Numbered from the stretch's first letter, positions 1 through 8,399 are shown. The stretch: DNA of 29,391 nt from an uncultured Desulfovibrio sp. (GCA_937926875.1 CALBAX010000122.1:1-29391), one strand, 5' to 3'. The notes: generated by a model from the letters alone, not told the origin. Numbers and translations: made by a program.

Positions 1-795
1 TTGATAGTGGAAGACGACAAGGCAATTCGCTCGCTGGTATCCGCCACTCTGGAACAGCAGCAACTGGAGCATGTCACGGTTTCCACAGGACGGGCAGCCA
101 TCGCAGAGATCACCCGCAACAGTCCAGAAGTTGTTTTACTGGACCTTGGGCTGCCGGATATGGACGGGGTAGAGCTCATCAGGACGGTACGCCGCTGGAG
201 CATGATGTTCATCATCGTGGTCAGTGCACGCAGCGAGGAGGATGACAAGATTGCGGCGCTGGATGCCGGTGCCGACGACTATCTGACCAAGCCCTTCAGC
301 GTGGACGAGCTGCTGGCCCGCGTGCGTGCGGCCCTGCGCCGGGTGCGCTATACGCGAAACCGGTCGGAAGAAGACAAAAGCACCTTCGTCAACGGAGTCC
401 TGTCCCTGGATTACGCCGCTGGCAGCGTCACTGTGGCCGGAACAGACATTCACCTGGCCCCCATGGAATACAAACTGCTATGCCTTCTGGCCCGCAATGT
501 CGGCAAGGTCCTGACGTACAAATACATCCTGAAAACCGTGTGGGGAAGCTCGCTGGATCAGAACCTCCCGTCCCTGCGGGTATTCATGGCAACGCTGCGC
601 AAAAAGCTGGAAAAGGCTTCAGGGAAATGCTGCTATATCAAGACGCATGTTGGGGTAGGGTATCGCATGTTGCGAGTCGAGGCGCATGAAGAACATGGCG
701 AATATTTCCATCAGGAGGAAAAAGATGTGCCGCCACCATTGTCCTGTTTGACAAAAGGGGCAAAAGAAAACCAGACAGGGAAAGAAGGACGTTGA
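1..795 (+). CDS. kdpE: KdpE-like OmpR-family response regulator, 5' truncated by window edge
   Basis: This is a two-component response regulator, most like KdpE, which activates the high-affinity potassium ATPase genes when phosphorylated by KdpD. The visible 264 residues start inside the receiver domain: acidic pocket (VEDD), the phospho-acceptor Asp in LLDLGLPDMDG at about residue 49, and the conserved Lys in DDYLTKPFSVDELLARVRAALRR at about residue 97. A winged-helix DNA-binding domain follows at about 130-230 (LAPMEYKLLCLLARNVGKVLT, then RVFMATLRKKLE and HVGVGYRM). The reading frame is open at base 1; the TTG there is read as an internal Leu, because family members have a few residues (beta strand 1) before VEDD. 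The C-terminal tail after GVGYRM is about 38 residues longer than usual and shows no domain. A kdpD sensor gene probably lies to the left, but this is not visible. Confidence 0.85.
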   Translation: MIVEDDKAIRSLVSATLEQQQLEHVTVSTGRAAIAEITRNSPEVVLLDLGLPDMDGVELIRTVRRWSMMFIIVVSARSEEDDKIAALDAGADDYLTKPFSVDELLARVRAALRRVRYTRNRSEEDKSTFVNGVLSLDYAAGSVTVAGTDIHLAPMEYKLLCLLARNVGKVLTYKYILKTVWGSSLDQNLPSLRVFMATLRKKLEKASGKCCYIKTHVGVGYRMLRVEAHEEHGEYFHQEEKDVPPPLSCLTKGAKENQTGKEGR

Positions 796-860
796 AGCGT
801 CTTCTTCAAAGACAAAATTTTTGGAACATCGCAAAAAATTTTCCTTGTGGGACAGATGGC

Positions 861-876
861 GGGGCAATTTTGCCCC
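861..876. repeat. Perfect palindrome between kdpE and tRNA-Glu
   Basis: GGGGCAATTTTGCCCC is self-complementary. It sits in the convergent gap between the end of kdpE and the tRNA-Glu terminator. No T-run follows on either strand, so it is only a weak candidate for the kdpE transcription end. Confidence 0.3.
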
Positions 877-885
877 ACAACGAAA

Positions 886-913
886 AAGCCCTTACGATTT
901 CTCGTAAGGGCTT
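886..913 (-). terminator. Rho-independent terminator of tRNA-Glu
   Basis: The arms AAGCCCTTACGA and TCGTAAGGGCTT pair around a four-base loop. On the minus strand the stem runs directly into TTTTTCG. It lies 9 bases past the encoded CCA of tRNA-Glu. Confidence 0.85.
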
Positions 914-922
914 GATTTCTTT

Positions 923-999
923 TGGCGTCCCCAAGGGGATTTGAACCCCTGTCGACGGCGTGAAAGGCCGTTGTCCTAGGCCGGCTAGACGATGGGGAC
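923..999 (-). tRNA. tRNA-Glu (anticodon TTC)
   Basis: The reverse strand folds as a cloverleaf: acceptor GTCCCCA pairs with TGGGGAC, the anticodon loop is CTTTCAC between ACGGC and GCCGT, and the T arm reads AGGGGTTCAAATCCCCT. The anticodon TTC reads GAA/GAG. The discriminator base is G and CCA is encoded in the DNA at 923-925. A terminator follows it, so it appears to be a single-gene transcript. Confidence 0.96.
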
Positions 1000-1014
1000 G
1001 CATCGGACTTGTTC

Positions 1015-1043
1015 TATGTATGGGAAATGCTGCCAGAGGTCAA
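1015..1043 (-). promoter_or_regulatory. Probable sigma-70 promoter of tRNA-Glu
   Basis: On the minus strand TTGACC (1043-1038) and TACATA (1020-1015) are separated by exactly 17 bases. Transcription would begin about 10 bases before the mature tRNA 5' end. The -35 is close to consensus and the -10 is weak. Confidence 0.5.
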
Positions 1044-1124
1044 GAAAAAATTTTGGGATCCGCAAATTTTTTTGAAGGAGACGGGAAATGCCCATCGCCG
1101 CCAGTCCCTCCCCTGTCCGGCCGT

Positions 1125-1862
1125 CTACCAGATGGAGCGCACCAGACAGACCAGGCCGCAGATGGCGATGATGCCCAGCAGGACCCGCCGGAAAAGGAGC
1201 ACATTGATGCGCTTGACCACAGGGAAGGCCGCCAGGCTGCCCAGCATCACGCCGGGCGTCCCGTACATGGCCATGCCCAGCACCTCGGGCGTGAAGAAGC
1301 CGTGCCACCATTGCAGCACCAGGGTGATGATGCCGCGCAGCATGAAGAAGACGCTCACCGTGCCCAGGAAGACGCGCGGCTCCCAGCCCACGGCCAGGCC
1401 AAAGGCAGCCATGGGCGGCCCGTCCAGGGCGATGCCCGTGCCCAGCAGACCCGCGCCGAAACCGCAGGCCACGCCCACCGGCTGCATGCGGGCCTTGCCG
1501 CCACGGCCGCCATGCACATAGAGCTGCCAGTACACGAAGAACAGCAGCAGGATGCCCACGATGCCCTGCAGGACAGCACCGGAACAGATCTGCAACAGGT
1601 AAACGCCCGCAAAGGAGCCGGGCACCGCGCCCAGCAGCAGCCAGGGCATGGCATCGAAACGGCAGAAGCGCACATGCATGGCGATCATGCAGGCATCTTT
1701 GAAAAAGCAGACCAGGCAGCTCAACGGGATGAGCGCATGCATGGGGATGGCCAGCGCCAGGAAGGGGAAGGCGAACATGGTGCCGCCGATGCCGCTGACA
1801 CCGGAAACGAAGCCCCCGGCAAACCAGCAGGCAAAAACAAAGATATCAAGTGCATCGGGCAT
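1125..1862 (-). CDS. TauE/SafE-family membrane permease
   Basis: A 245-residue integral membrane protein of the TauE/SafE family, whose members export sulfite, sulfoacetate or related organic anions. The N-terminus shows the family pattern: a first helix with FVSGVSGIGGTMFAFPFL and a following helix around MHALIPLSCLVCFFKDA. A second repeat begins near VGVACGFGAGLLGTGIALDGPPMAAFGLA, giving the expected two-fold repeat with roughly seven or eight hydrophobic segments. The start at 1862 is chosen because AAGGAGG lies a few bases upstream and because the sequence further upstream is not membrane-like. In a sulfite-producing organism it could export sulfite, but nothing next to it fixes the substrate. 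It is transcribed away from the radical SAM gene. Confidence 0.85.
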   Translation of the reverse strand: MPDALDIFVFACWFAGGFVSGVSGIGGTMFAFPFLALAIPMHALIPLSCLVCFFKDACMIAMHVRFCRFDAMPWLLLGAVPGSFAGVYLLQICSGAVLQGIVGILLLFFVYWQLYVHGGRGGKARMQPVGVACGFGAGLLGTGIALDGPPMAAFGLAVGWEPRVFLGTVSVFFMLRGIITLVLQWWHGFFTPEVLGMAMYGTPGVMLGSLAAFPVVKRINVLLFRRVLLGIIAICGLVCLVRSIW

Positions 1863-2376
1863 GGCATCCTCCTTTTCTCGCCCCGGCATGGGCCGTGCCC
1901 TGCCGCCGTCATGGCTCTTACAGGGCTTTGCCTCCGGCGGCAAGACAAGGGGGATCATAATCCTGCCATCCCGGCAGGATGCCGCACATGCCGGCACACC
2001 GCCGCGCATCAGGGCTGGATCCCGCAGGGGGAGCATGCCATCAGGTACGGACGGCATGCCCCACGCATCGCAAAGGGCAAGGACGGGCGGCGGCCACGGG
2101 ATGTCCCATCCGCCGGGCATGGGGATGACGGCAGCTCCTGCCCTCCCGGCGGTCGCGCCGCTTCCCCCGGCGGCAGGACAGGACCACTTTCCCTTGATGG
2201 GGCCGCGCTGCGCGGTCTCCCCCTTCCTTTGTCCGGCCCTCCGCATGTGCCGAAAGGCACAACATCCCTGTCCCGGGACGCGCCGCATCGACCTTTTGCC
2301 CGGACTGTGCTATGCCGGAAGGACCGTCGCCCAACCGGCGCCCGCCTTCCCGGCCCGCGCACAGCAGGAGAAGTCC
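1863..2376. other. Divergent intergenic region without a recognisable gene
   Basis: This 514-base gap separates the start of the TauE/SafE gene from the start of the radical SAM gene. Open frames cross it on both strands, but they have repetitive Pro/Ala/Arg-rich composition and no family features. It holds a short inverted repeat at 1960-1980 (ATCCTGCC and GGCAGGAT around five bases) with no T-run. I see no convincing promoter. Confidence 0.5.
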
Positions 2377-3498
2377 ATGCCGTCCGATGACTGTCTGAAA
2401 AAGCTCTACATAGAACCCACAGCGCGCTGCAACCTGCGCTGCAAGATGTGTTTCCGCAACAGCTGGAAGAACGAGACCATCGGCGACATGCGGCCGGAGA
2501 CCTTCCACAAGGCCATGACGACCATGCCCCACAGTGTGGAGACCGTCTTTTTTGGCGGCATGGGCGAACCCCTGGCCCACCCGGACATCGTGGAGATGGT
2601 GCGCACGGCTTCCTCGCTGGGCAAGCGCGTGGAACTGCTGAGCAACGGGACCCTGCTGGATGCCCGGCGCACGGCCGCGCTGCTGGATGCCGGTCTGGAC
2701 ATGCTCTGGCTGTCCATCGACGCCCTGGACGACGGCCGCTATGCCCAGATCCGCCGCAACAGCCAGCTGGCGCTGGTCAAGGAACATATGGTGGAATTCA
2801 ACCGCCAGCGCACCCGCCTGGACAGGACCGTGCGTCTGGGCGTGGCCTTCGTGGTCATGAAGAGCAACGCCCACGAGCTGGCCCTGCTGCCCTATTTCTC
2901 CACCTATTACAGGGTGAACGAGGTCAACATCTCCAACGTCATCCCCACGGACGAGCATACGGCCGCGGAAGTGCTCTACAACAACGTGGTGGACTGGGGC
3001 CTGGGCGACCCCGCGCCCATGGAGAGCTCGCCGCGCATCCACCTGCCGCTCATGGACTGGCAGGACCCGGCGGCCCAGGAGGGCCTGCGCAGCCTGCTCT
3101 CCACCTCCATGTGCAGCGTCTACCTTTCCGGGCAGCGCGTCAGCCGGGCGGCCCGGCATTGCCGCTTCATCGACGAGGGCATGGCCTTCGTCAAGTTCGA
3201 CGGCCATGTCAGCCCCTGCATGTCCCTGCTGCGCAACGCCACCCTTTACTGGCGCCAGAAACAGCGCGAGACCCGCAGCCACTTTTTCGGCGATCTGGCG
3301 GAACAGGGCCTGGACGAGATCTGGAACGCCCCGGACTATGCCGACTTCCGCCGCCGGGTGCGCAATTTCGAGTTCTCGCCCTGCTACCGGTGCAGCCTGT
3401 GCGAGAACTGGGAACAGGGCCTTACCGACTGTTTCGGCAACGATGCCCCCACCTGCGGCGGCTGCCTCTGGTCCGAGGGCGTCATCAGCTGCCCGTAG
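2377..3498 (+). CDS. Radical SAM protein with Cys-rich SPASM-like C-terminus
   Basis: A 373-residue radical SAM enzyme. The 4Fe-4S/SAM motif is CNLRCKMC with Cys18, Cys22 and Cys25, and the SAM-contact motif GGMGEP is at 60-65. The C-terminal 40 residues contain seven cysteines (336, 339, 342, 352, 360, 363, 372) in the pattern CxxCxxC...C...CGGC...CP, which should bind auxiliary Fe-S clusters as in SPASM domains. The ending CGGCLWSEGVISCP resembles maturases linked to tungsten-cofactor oxidoreductases, as far as I remember that family, but no such oxidoreductase or peptide substrate gene is beside it. The start at 2377 has GGAG six bases upstream; the open frame further upstream is non-coding in character. 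The next gene is uvrC, 99 bases downstream, probably unrelated in function. Confidence 0.82.
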   Translation: MPSDDCLKKLYIEPTARCNLRCKMCFRNSWKNETIGDMRPETFHKAMTTMPHSVETVFFGGMGEPLAHPDIVEMVRTASSLGKRVELLSNGTLLDARRTAALLDAGLDMLWLSIDALDDGRYAQIRRNSQLALVKEHMVEFNRQRTRLDRTVRLGVAFVVMKSNAHELALLPYFSTYYRVNEVNISNVIPTDEHTAAEVLYNNVVDWGLGDPAPMESSPRIHLPLMDWQDPAAQEGLRSLLSTSMCSVYLSGQRVSRAARHCRFIDEGMAFVKFDGHVSPCMSLLRNATLYWRQKQRETRSHFFGDLAEQGLDEIWNAPDYADFRRRVRNFEFSPCYRCSLCENWEQGLTDCFGNDAPTCGGCLWSEGVISCP

Positions 3499-3597
3499 GC
3501 TGGCATCTTGTGGTGGGAGCGGGAGGGAGACCTCCTTGCTCCCCATATCCCCGGCCCGTGGCTTGCCCTGCTCCGCGCCCGCCTGTAGCATGGGGCC

Positions 3598-5463
3598 ATG
3601 CAGAAACCCGATCCTTCTTCCATCCCGCTCTCGCCCGGTGTGTATCTGTACCGGGACGGCAAAGGCCAGGTCATCTATGTGGGCAAGGCGCGCATCCTGC
3701 GCCGCCGCGTGCTCTCCTACTTCCGCCCCGAAGGCCTGCCCGCCAAGACCAAAGCCATGCTGGCCCATGCGCAGGGCATCGAATTCCTGACCACCACCAC
3801 GGAAAAGGAAGCCCTGCTGCTGGAAGCCAGCCTCATCAAGAAATACCGGCCGCATTACAATATCGTGCTGCGCGACGACAAGCAGTACGTGCTCTTCCGC
3901 GTGAACATCAAGCACCCCTTCCCCCGGCTGGAGGTGGTACGCAAGGCCCGGCGCGACGGGGCCCGCTATTTTGGGCCCTTCACGTCCTCGCTGGCCGCCC
4001 GCGAGACCTGGAAGCTGCTGCACCGGGCCTTTCCCCTGCGCCGCTGTTCCGACAGGGCCATGAAGAACCGCGTGCGCCCCTGCCTCTACCACCATATGGG
4101 CCAGTGCCCGGCCCCCTGCATGGGGCTGGTCACGGCCGAGGACTATCTCGAAGGCGTGCGCCGCGTCTGCGACCTTTTGCAGGGCAAGGCCGATCCCCTG
4201 CTCAAGGAATTGCACGGCCGCATGGAAGCCGCCGCGGAAGCGCTGGAATTCGAACAGGCCGCTGTGCTGCGCGACCAGATCCGCGCCGTGGAAAAGACCG
4301 TGGAACGGCAGGCCACGGTCCTGCCCGGCGGTGGCGACATGGACGTGCTGGGGCTGTTCCAGGCGGAACGGGGCCTGGCCCTGGGGCTGGTCTTCGTGCG
4401 CGGTGGCGCCATGACGGACGGCCGGGCCTTCTACTGGCCGGGCCTGACCTTCGACGACGCGCCGGAGCTGCTCTTCTCCTTCGTGGGCCAGTATTATGAA
4501 CAGCTCACGCCGCCACCGCGCATCCTGCTGCCCTGGCTGCCGGCATCCGTGCAGGATGACGGCGGGGAGGACGACGGCCCGGACGAGGCCCCCGATGAAC
4601 GCGGCCTGCTGGAACAGGCCCTTTCCGAGCGGCGCGGCGGCCCGGTACGTCTGGTGGCGCCGCAGAACCCGGCCGACAACCGTCTGGTGGACGTGGCCCA
4701 GTCCAATGCCCGCGAAGAGGCCCGGCGGCGCGAAAAGCTGGAAGAGACGCCCCTGCTGGAACGGCTGGCGCGGGCCCTGCACCTGCCGGACGTGCCCCGG
4801 CGCATCGAATGCGTGGACGTGTCCCATACCGGTGGCCGCCAGACCCGCGTGGGCATGGTGGTCTATGAGGACGGCCGCCCCAGCCCTGACCAGTACCGGG
4901 CCTATGCCATGCCCGACGGCGGCGACGATTACGGCACGCTCCATGCCTGGGTGGCCCGGCGTCTGGAAAGCGGCCCGCCCTGGCCCGACCTGATGCTCAT
5001 CGACGGGGGCCGCGGCCAGCTGGCCGTGGTGGAACGCGCCCTGAGCGACGCGGGCAAGGCGGACTTCTTCCCCCTGGCGGCCATCGCCAAGGCCCGGGAC
5101 GAAGCGGGCCATGCCGACCGGCGCGCGGGCAATGTGGCCGACCGCATCTTCCTGCCCGGCCGCAGCAATCCCCTGCCCCTGCGCGAAGGCTGCGCGGAGC
5201 TGCTCTTCTTGCAGAACGTGCGCGACGCCACCCACCGCTTCGCCATCGGCCGTCACCGCAAGGCTCGCGGCCAGGCCGCCCTTTCCGGCGAGCTCATGCG
5301 CCTGCCCGGCATCGGCCCGGCCACGGCGCGCCTGCTCTGGGAGACCTTCGGCAGCCTGGAGGCCATGCGGACCGCCAGTGTGGACGACCTGCGCCGCCTG
5401 CCCGGCATAGGGGCCTCCAGGGCCGCCCTGCTGCATGAGAAGCTGAAAGGCCTGGAGGGCTGA
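3598..5463 (+). CDS. uvrC: UvrABC excinuclease subunit C
   Basis: UvrC makes both incisions flanking a DNA lesion in nucleotide excision repair, working with UvrB. The 621-residue length is normal. Domains in order are: a GIY-YIG nuclease at about 10-90 (GVYLYRDGKGQVIYVGKA); a Cys region near 140-175 (RRCSD...CLYHHMGQCPAPC); a UVR UvrB-binding helix pair near 198-235 (EALEFEQAAVLRDQI); the RNase H-like endonuclease (IECVDVSHTGG with its Asp, and DLMLIDGGRGQL); and two C-terminal helix-hairpin-helix motifs (LMRLPGIGPATARLL and LRRLPGIGASRAALL). The ribosome-binding site before ATG 3598 is weak (GGGG). The gene appears intact. Confidence 0.97.
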   Translation: MQKPDPSSIPLSPGVYLYRDGKGQVIYVGKARILRRRVLSYFRPEGLPAKTKAMLAHAQGIEFLTTTTEKEALLLEASLIKKYRPHYNIVLRDDKQYVLFRVNIKHPFPRLEVVRKARRDGARYFGPFTSSLAARETWKLLHRAFPLRRCSDRAMKNRVRPCLYHHMGQCPAPCMGLVTAEDYLEGVRRVCDLLQGKADPLLKELHGRMEAAAEALEFEQAAVLRDQIRAVEKTVERQATVLPGGGDMDVLGLFQAERGLALGLVFVRGGAMTDGRAFYWPGLTFDDAPELLFSFVGQYYEQLTPPPRILLPWLPASVQDDGGEDDGPDEAPDERGLLEQALSERRGGPVRLVAPQNPADNRLVDVAQSNAREEARRREKLEETPLLERLARALHLPDVPRRIECVDVSHTGGRQTRVGMVVYEDGRPSPDQYRAYAMPDGGDDYGTLHAWVARRLESGPPWPDLMLIDGGRGQLAVVERALSDAGKADFFPLAAIAKARDEAGHADRRAGNVADRIFLPGRSNPLPLREGCAELLFLQNVRDATHRFAIGRHRKARGQAALSGELMRLPGIGPATARLLWETFGSLEAMRTASVDDLRRLPGIGASRAALLHEKLKGLEG

Positions 5464-5561
5464 TCCGCCGACGGCGCAGGCGACGCCCGCATCCCTTCCC
5501 CGCGCGCCGCAGTCCGCCAGCGCGAGGAAAGGCAAGCCTCAGGAGAGACCTGCTTGCTATT

Positions 5562-5591
5562 CCTTTCTGGAAGACATACTTTCCAGACAGG
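5562..5591. repeat. Inverted repeat downstream of uvrC
   Basis: TCTGGAA (5566-5572) and TTCCAGA (5581-5587) pair around eight bases, and the pairing extends to CCT/AGG beyond one mismatch. A run of T follows about 12 bases later (from 5602). It may be an imperfect uvrC terminator or an operator for the phosphatase gene that starts 50 bases downstream. Confidence 0.35.
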
Positions 5592-5640
5592 CAGTCATGG
5601 ACTTTTTTACTGAAAAGGCATGCTACACTAGGAGAACACC

Positions 5641-6393
5641 ATGAAGAAACTTGCTTTCCTCCTTGTTGCCACGTTGCTTTCCTGCGAAGCGGGCGCAGCT
5701 GTCCCCCCTGGCGATGACGCAGGCAGCAGACCTGACCGCTACTACTCCACCAATGCCGAAGCGCTGGACAGCCTGGCCATCCTGCCGCCCCCGCCCGCCT
5801 TCGACAGTATCGAATTCCTCATCGACAGGGCCAAATATGAGGAGGGCCTGCTCGAGCGCAAGGGAGAACGCGGAGCCCTTGCCGTACTTGATGCAAAATC
5901 CGGCAAGGTTGCGGAATCGTTCTCCAAAGTCTTTGGCATCGAGATCAATGAAACGAACACGCCCGAGATCTACAAACTGATCGGCAACCTGCGCGGCGAA
6001 CTGGGCGACATGGCGACGCGCTCCGCGAAAAAGAAATATTTCCGCACGCGCCCCTATGTGCTGTACAATGCCACGACCTGCTACCCTGAAGATGAAGAGC
6101 GCCTGCGCAATAACGGTTCCTATCCCTCCGGCCACAGCGCGCGCGGCTGGGCCGTGGCCCTGATCCTCGCGGAGATCAATCCCGCCCAAAAGGAGGCCAT
6201 CCTGCAGCGCGGCTTCGATATGGGGCAAAGCCGCGTGATATGCGGCTACCACTGGCAAAGCGATGTCGATGCCGGCCGCCTTGCGGGTTCCGCGGCGGTC
6301 GCGGCGCTGCACAGCAACCCGTCATTCATCCGTCAGCTCGACAAGGCCAAAAAGGAATTCGCCTCCCTGGTAAAGGAAGGCAAGATCAAGTAA
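5641..6393 (+). CDS. Class A nonspecific acid phosphatase (PAP2 superfamily), secreted
   Basis: A 250-residue periplasmic or outer-layer phosphomonoesterase. It carries the complete class A signature: K130-x6-R137-P138, then P162-S-G-H165, then S197-R198-x5-H204-x3-D208. In this family His204 would be the phosphorylated nucleophile and His165 the acid/base. The N-terminus is a signal peptide (MKKLAFLLVATLLSC). Cleavage could follow AGAA, or the LLSC stretch could act as an imperfect lipobox, giving a lipoprotein. AGGAGA lies five bases before the ATG. A strong terminator follows, so it looks monocistronic. In vivo substrates cannot be read from the sequence. Confidence 0.93.
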   Translation: MKKLAFLLVATLLSCEAGAAVPPGDDAGSRPDRYYSTNAEALDSLAILPPPPAFDSIEFLIDRAKYEEGLLERKGERGALAVLDAKSGKVAESFSKVFGIEINETNTPEIYKLIGNLRGELGDMATRSAKKKYFRTRPYVLYNATTCYPEDEERLRNNGSYPSGHSARGWAVALILAEINPAQKEAILQRGFDMGQSRVICGYHWQSDVDAGRLAGSAAVAALHSNPSFIRQLDKAKKEFASLVKEGKIK

Positions 6394-6409
6394 GTCTGCC
6401 GTAACCCCG

Positions 6410-6432
6410 AACCACCCGCTTTGCGGGTGGTT
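6410..6432 (+). terminator. Rho-independent terminator of the acid phosphatase gene
   Basis: AACCACCCGC and GCGGGTGGTT pair around a three-base loop and are followed by TTTTTCCTTT on the plus strand, 17 bases after the phosphatase stop codon. Confidence 0.9.
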
Positions 6433-6469
6433 TTTCCTTTCGCGCCCGCAGACGCGAAAAGGCCGAGCC

Positions 6470-6497
6470 AAGCCCCGCCACGACCATGGCGGGGCTT
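6470..6497. terminator. GC-rich hairpin at the convergent end of the activator gene
   Basis: AAGCCCCGCCA and TGGCGGGGCTT pair perfectly around six bases. A TTTT tract follows on the plus strand; on the minus strand the tract after the stem is weak. It lies 19 bases past the stop of the PrpR-type activator and probably ends transcription from either side. Confidence 0.6.
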
Positions 6498-6516
6498 TTC
6501 AGGCCCTGCGGGACTG

Positions 6517-8337
6517 TCATGCATCCTTTTCCTGTCCAAGCTGCATCTCGTGACATTTGCGCCAGAGCGTGGACTTGGAGATGCCGAGCATCCGTGCGGC
6601 CTTGTCCTTGCTGTGCCCGGCCAGCTCCAGCACCCGTGCGATATGCTGCCGTTCCACCAGCCGCAGCTCCAGGGGCCTGTCCTTTTCCTCCCGATGACAC
6701 GGCCTGGCCTGCTGGTCGAGGACCCGGAAGGCGAAATCCAGCGGCATGCCCAGCTTTGAGATGACCACGAGCCGTTCGATGACGTTGCGCAGCTGCCGCA
6801 CGTTGCCGGGATAGTCATGATCCCGCAGCCGGCGGATCAGGGCGGGCGTCAGCCGGAAATTGTGCTGATGCACCCTGTTGAACTCCGTGACGAATTTCGT
6901 GGCGATGGGGGCGATATCCTCCGGGCGCTCCCGGAGCGGCGGGATGACGAACTCGAACACGCTGAGCCTGTAATACAGGTCCTTGCGGAAGGCCCCCTGC
7001 TCCATGAGTTGCCGCAAGCGGCCGTTGGTGGCGCAGATGACCCGCACGTCCACGCTCACCGACTCCTCGGAACCGATGGGGATGAAGGTCCTGTCCTCCA
7101 GGAATTTGAGGATCTTGGTCTGCGCCGACTGGGAAAGCTCGTTGACCTCGTCCAGAAAGATGGTCCCCCCGTGCGCGAGCTCGAAATAGCCTTTTTTGCC
7201 TTTTTTGTTCGCCCCGGTGAACGCACCGCCATAATAGCCGAACAACTCGCTCTCGATCAGCGTCTCCGGGATGGTGGCGCAGTTGAAGCTGATGAAGGGC
7301 TTGTCCCGGCGCGGGCTGGCATCGTGGATGGCTGCCGCAAGGACGCTCTTTCCCGTGCCGGTGTCCCCATAGATGATGAGCGTGGAATTGCTCGCCGCCA
7401 CGCCTTTCATATAGGCGATGGTCTCTTGCAGACGCGGTGACCTGGTGACGAAGCCGTCGAAGGTGAAAGTATTCAGCCTTGCCACCGAAGGCGCCCGGTT
7501 GTCTTCGGACACATAGCAGCAGGAGGCCACATTCTTTTCTGTATTCCCCACATAATTGATGATATAGTGGAGCTTTCCGGAAGCCGTACGTATCGTCCCG
7601 TAAGAATTCATCCCTTTTTTCACAAGACGGGCATTTGCGATGATCTTTTTCTTCGATGCGCTGTCTATCTTTATGGTGTCAGATACGATATTGTTATTAA
7701 AATCGAATACGATAGAGTTTACCTTATATATTTCTTCCGGTATTTTGTGAACGATCTCTTTTGTATCGAATATCTCCATCAGTTTGATGGCATCTGAAAA
7801 AACCGATTCCACGGTCGAAAATTCCGTGAGCAAGGGGATACCTATGGCGCCGAAACGGGCGGCATAGGCCGTGGCTCGCGGCGTGCCGGCGATGATCCTG
7901 AAGCCGTCGTCCGTGATGGTCTTGCAGATGTTCTCCACCTCGGAAGCACTTGTTATCCTGTAAAATTTGATGAATACGTCCTTGCTGATGATGCCGCTGA
8001 TGAACTTTGAGGTGTTCATGGTCGCACCAAAGCCGACGACAGCTATCCTGTTCCCGTATTCAAGGGCTTTTGTCAGCATGGAGAGCCGGTCGCAATCGGT
8101 GATGGGGATCTCAAGGATGTAAGAATCCCTCAGATTGAGCTGATTTTTGATCATCGTTGCCGTTTCACCACGGCTGATGATGATCTTGCATCCTTCATCT
8201 ATCAGTTTTTGCGTCAGGGGGATCGCCTCATCACATAATGCATTATAGATATCAAAATCCATATCGTGCAAAGACTTCATCCGCTCGAACATGGCGCCCA
8301 GCTCTGGGTAAGGAGCGATCACGGCGATGGGTTTCAT
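6517..8337 (-). CDS. PrpR-type sigma-54 activator (PrpR_N, PAS-like, AAA+, Fis HTH)
   Basis: A 606-residue enhancer-binding protein for sigma-54 RNA polymerase. Residues 1-190 match the PrpR N-terminal sensor fold (KPIAVIAPYPELG, IISRGETATMI, GYRNRIAVVGFG-like region, AGTPRATAYAARFGAIGIPLL). A PAS-like segment spans about 195-280. The AAA+ core has Walker A GDTGTGKS at 324-331, the sigma-54 contact loop GAFTGA at 371-376 and Walker B GTIFLDEVNE at 391-400. A Fis-type helix-turn-helix closes the protein (HSKDKAARMLGISKSTLWRKC). There is no receiver domain, so it should sense a small molecule directly. GGAGG precedes the ATG. It is divergent from the UxaA-like genes and is their most likely activator. 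The first half is noticeably more AT-rich than the AAA+ half. Confidence 0.93.
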   Translation of the reverse strand: MKPIAVIAPYPELGAMFERMKSLHDMDFDIYNALCDEAIPLTQKLIDEGCKIIISRGETATMIKNQLNLRDSYILEIPITDCDRLSMLTKALEYGNRIAVVGFGATMNTSKFISGIISKDVFIKFYRITSASEVENICKTITDDGFRIIAGTPRATAYAARFGAIGIPLLTEFSTVESVFSDAIKLMEIFDTKEIVHKIPEEIYKVNSIVFDFNNNIVSDTIKIDSASKKKIIANARLVKKGMNSYGTIRTASGKLHYIINYVGNTEKNVASCCYVSEDNRAPSVARLNTFTFDGFVTRSPRLQETIAYMKGVAASNSTLIIYGDTGTGKSVLAAAIHDASPRRDKPFISFNCATIPETLIESELFGYYGGAFTGANKKGKKGYFELAHGGTIFLDEVNELSQSAQTKILKFLEDRTFIPIGSEESVSVDVRVICATNGRLRQLMEQGAFRKDLYYRLSVFEFVIPPLRERPEDIAPIATKFVTEFNRVHQHNFRLTPALIRRLRDHDYPGNVRQLRNVIERLVVISKLGMPLDFAFRVLDQQARPCHREEKDRPLELRLVERQHIARVLELAGHSKDKAARMLGISKSTLWRKCHEMQLGQEKDA

Positions 8338-8365
8338 GATGCCTCCAGGAACAGGATACTTTGTG

Positions 8366-8399
8366 GTTCATATTGAACAAAATAGTTTTAAAATGAAAC
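8366..8399 (+). promoter_or_regulatory. Paired upstream activator sites for the UxaA-like operon
   Basis: Two related dyads lie between the activator gene and the sigma-54 promoter. GTTCATATTGAAC (8366-8378) is a perfect palindrome, and GTTTTAAAATGAAAC (8385-8399) is a near palindrome of GTTTCA-N3-TGAAAC. Their TGAA(A)C arms start 20 bp apart, which puts them on the same face of the helix. The same arrangement occurs before tctC. Binding by the PrpR-type activator is inferred. Confidence 0.55.

Noticed and set aside
960..2390. 476-residue plus-strand frame crossing tRNA-Glu and the TauE/SafE gene
   Set aside because: It overlaps a tRNA and a clear membrane-protein gene on the other strand, and its product is Gln/His/Asp-rich without a domain.
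2041..5535. 1164-residue open frame on the minus strand opposite the radical SAM gene and uvrC
   Set aside because: It is antisense to two well-supported genes, has Gly/Ala/His/Gln-rich low-information composition and no recognisable domain. Such long shadow frames are common in GC-rich DNA.
5603..5629. Possible -10 TACACT before the acid phosphatase gene
   Set aside because: A start site for this box would fall inside the ribosome-binding site, leaving no usable leader.
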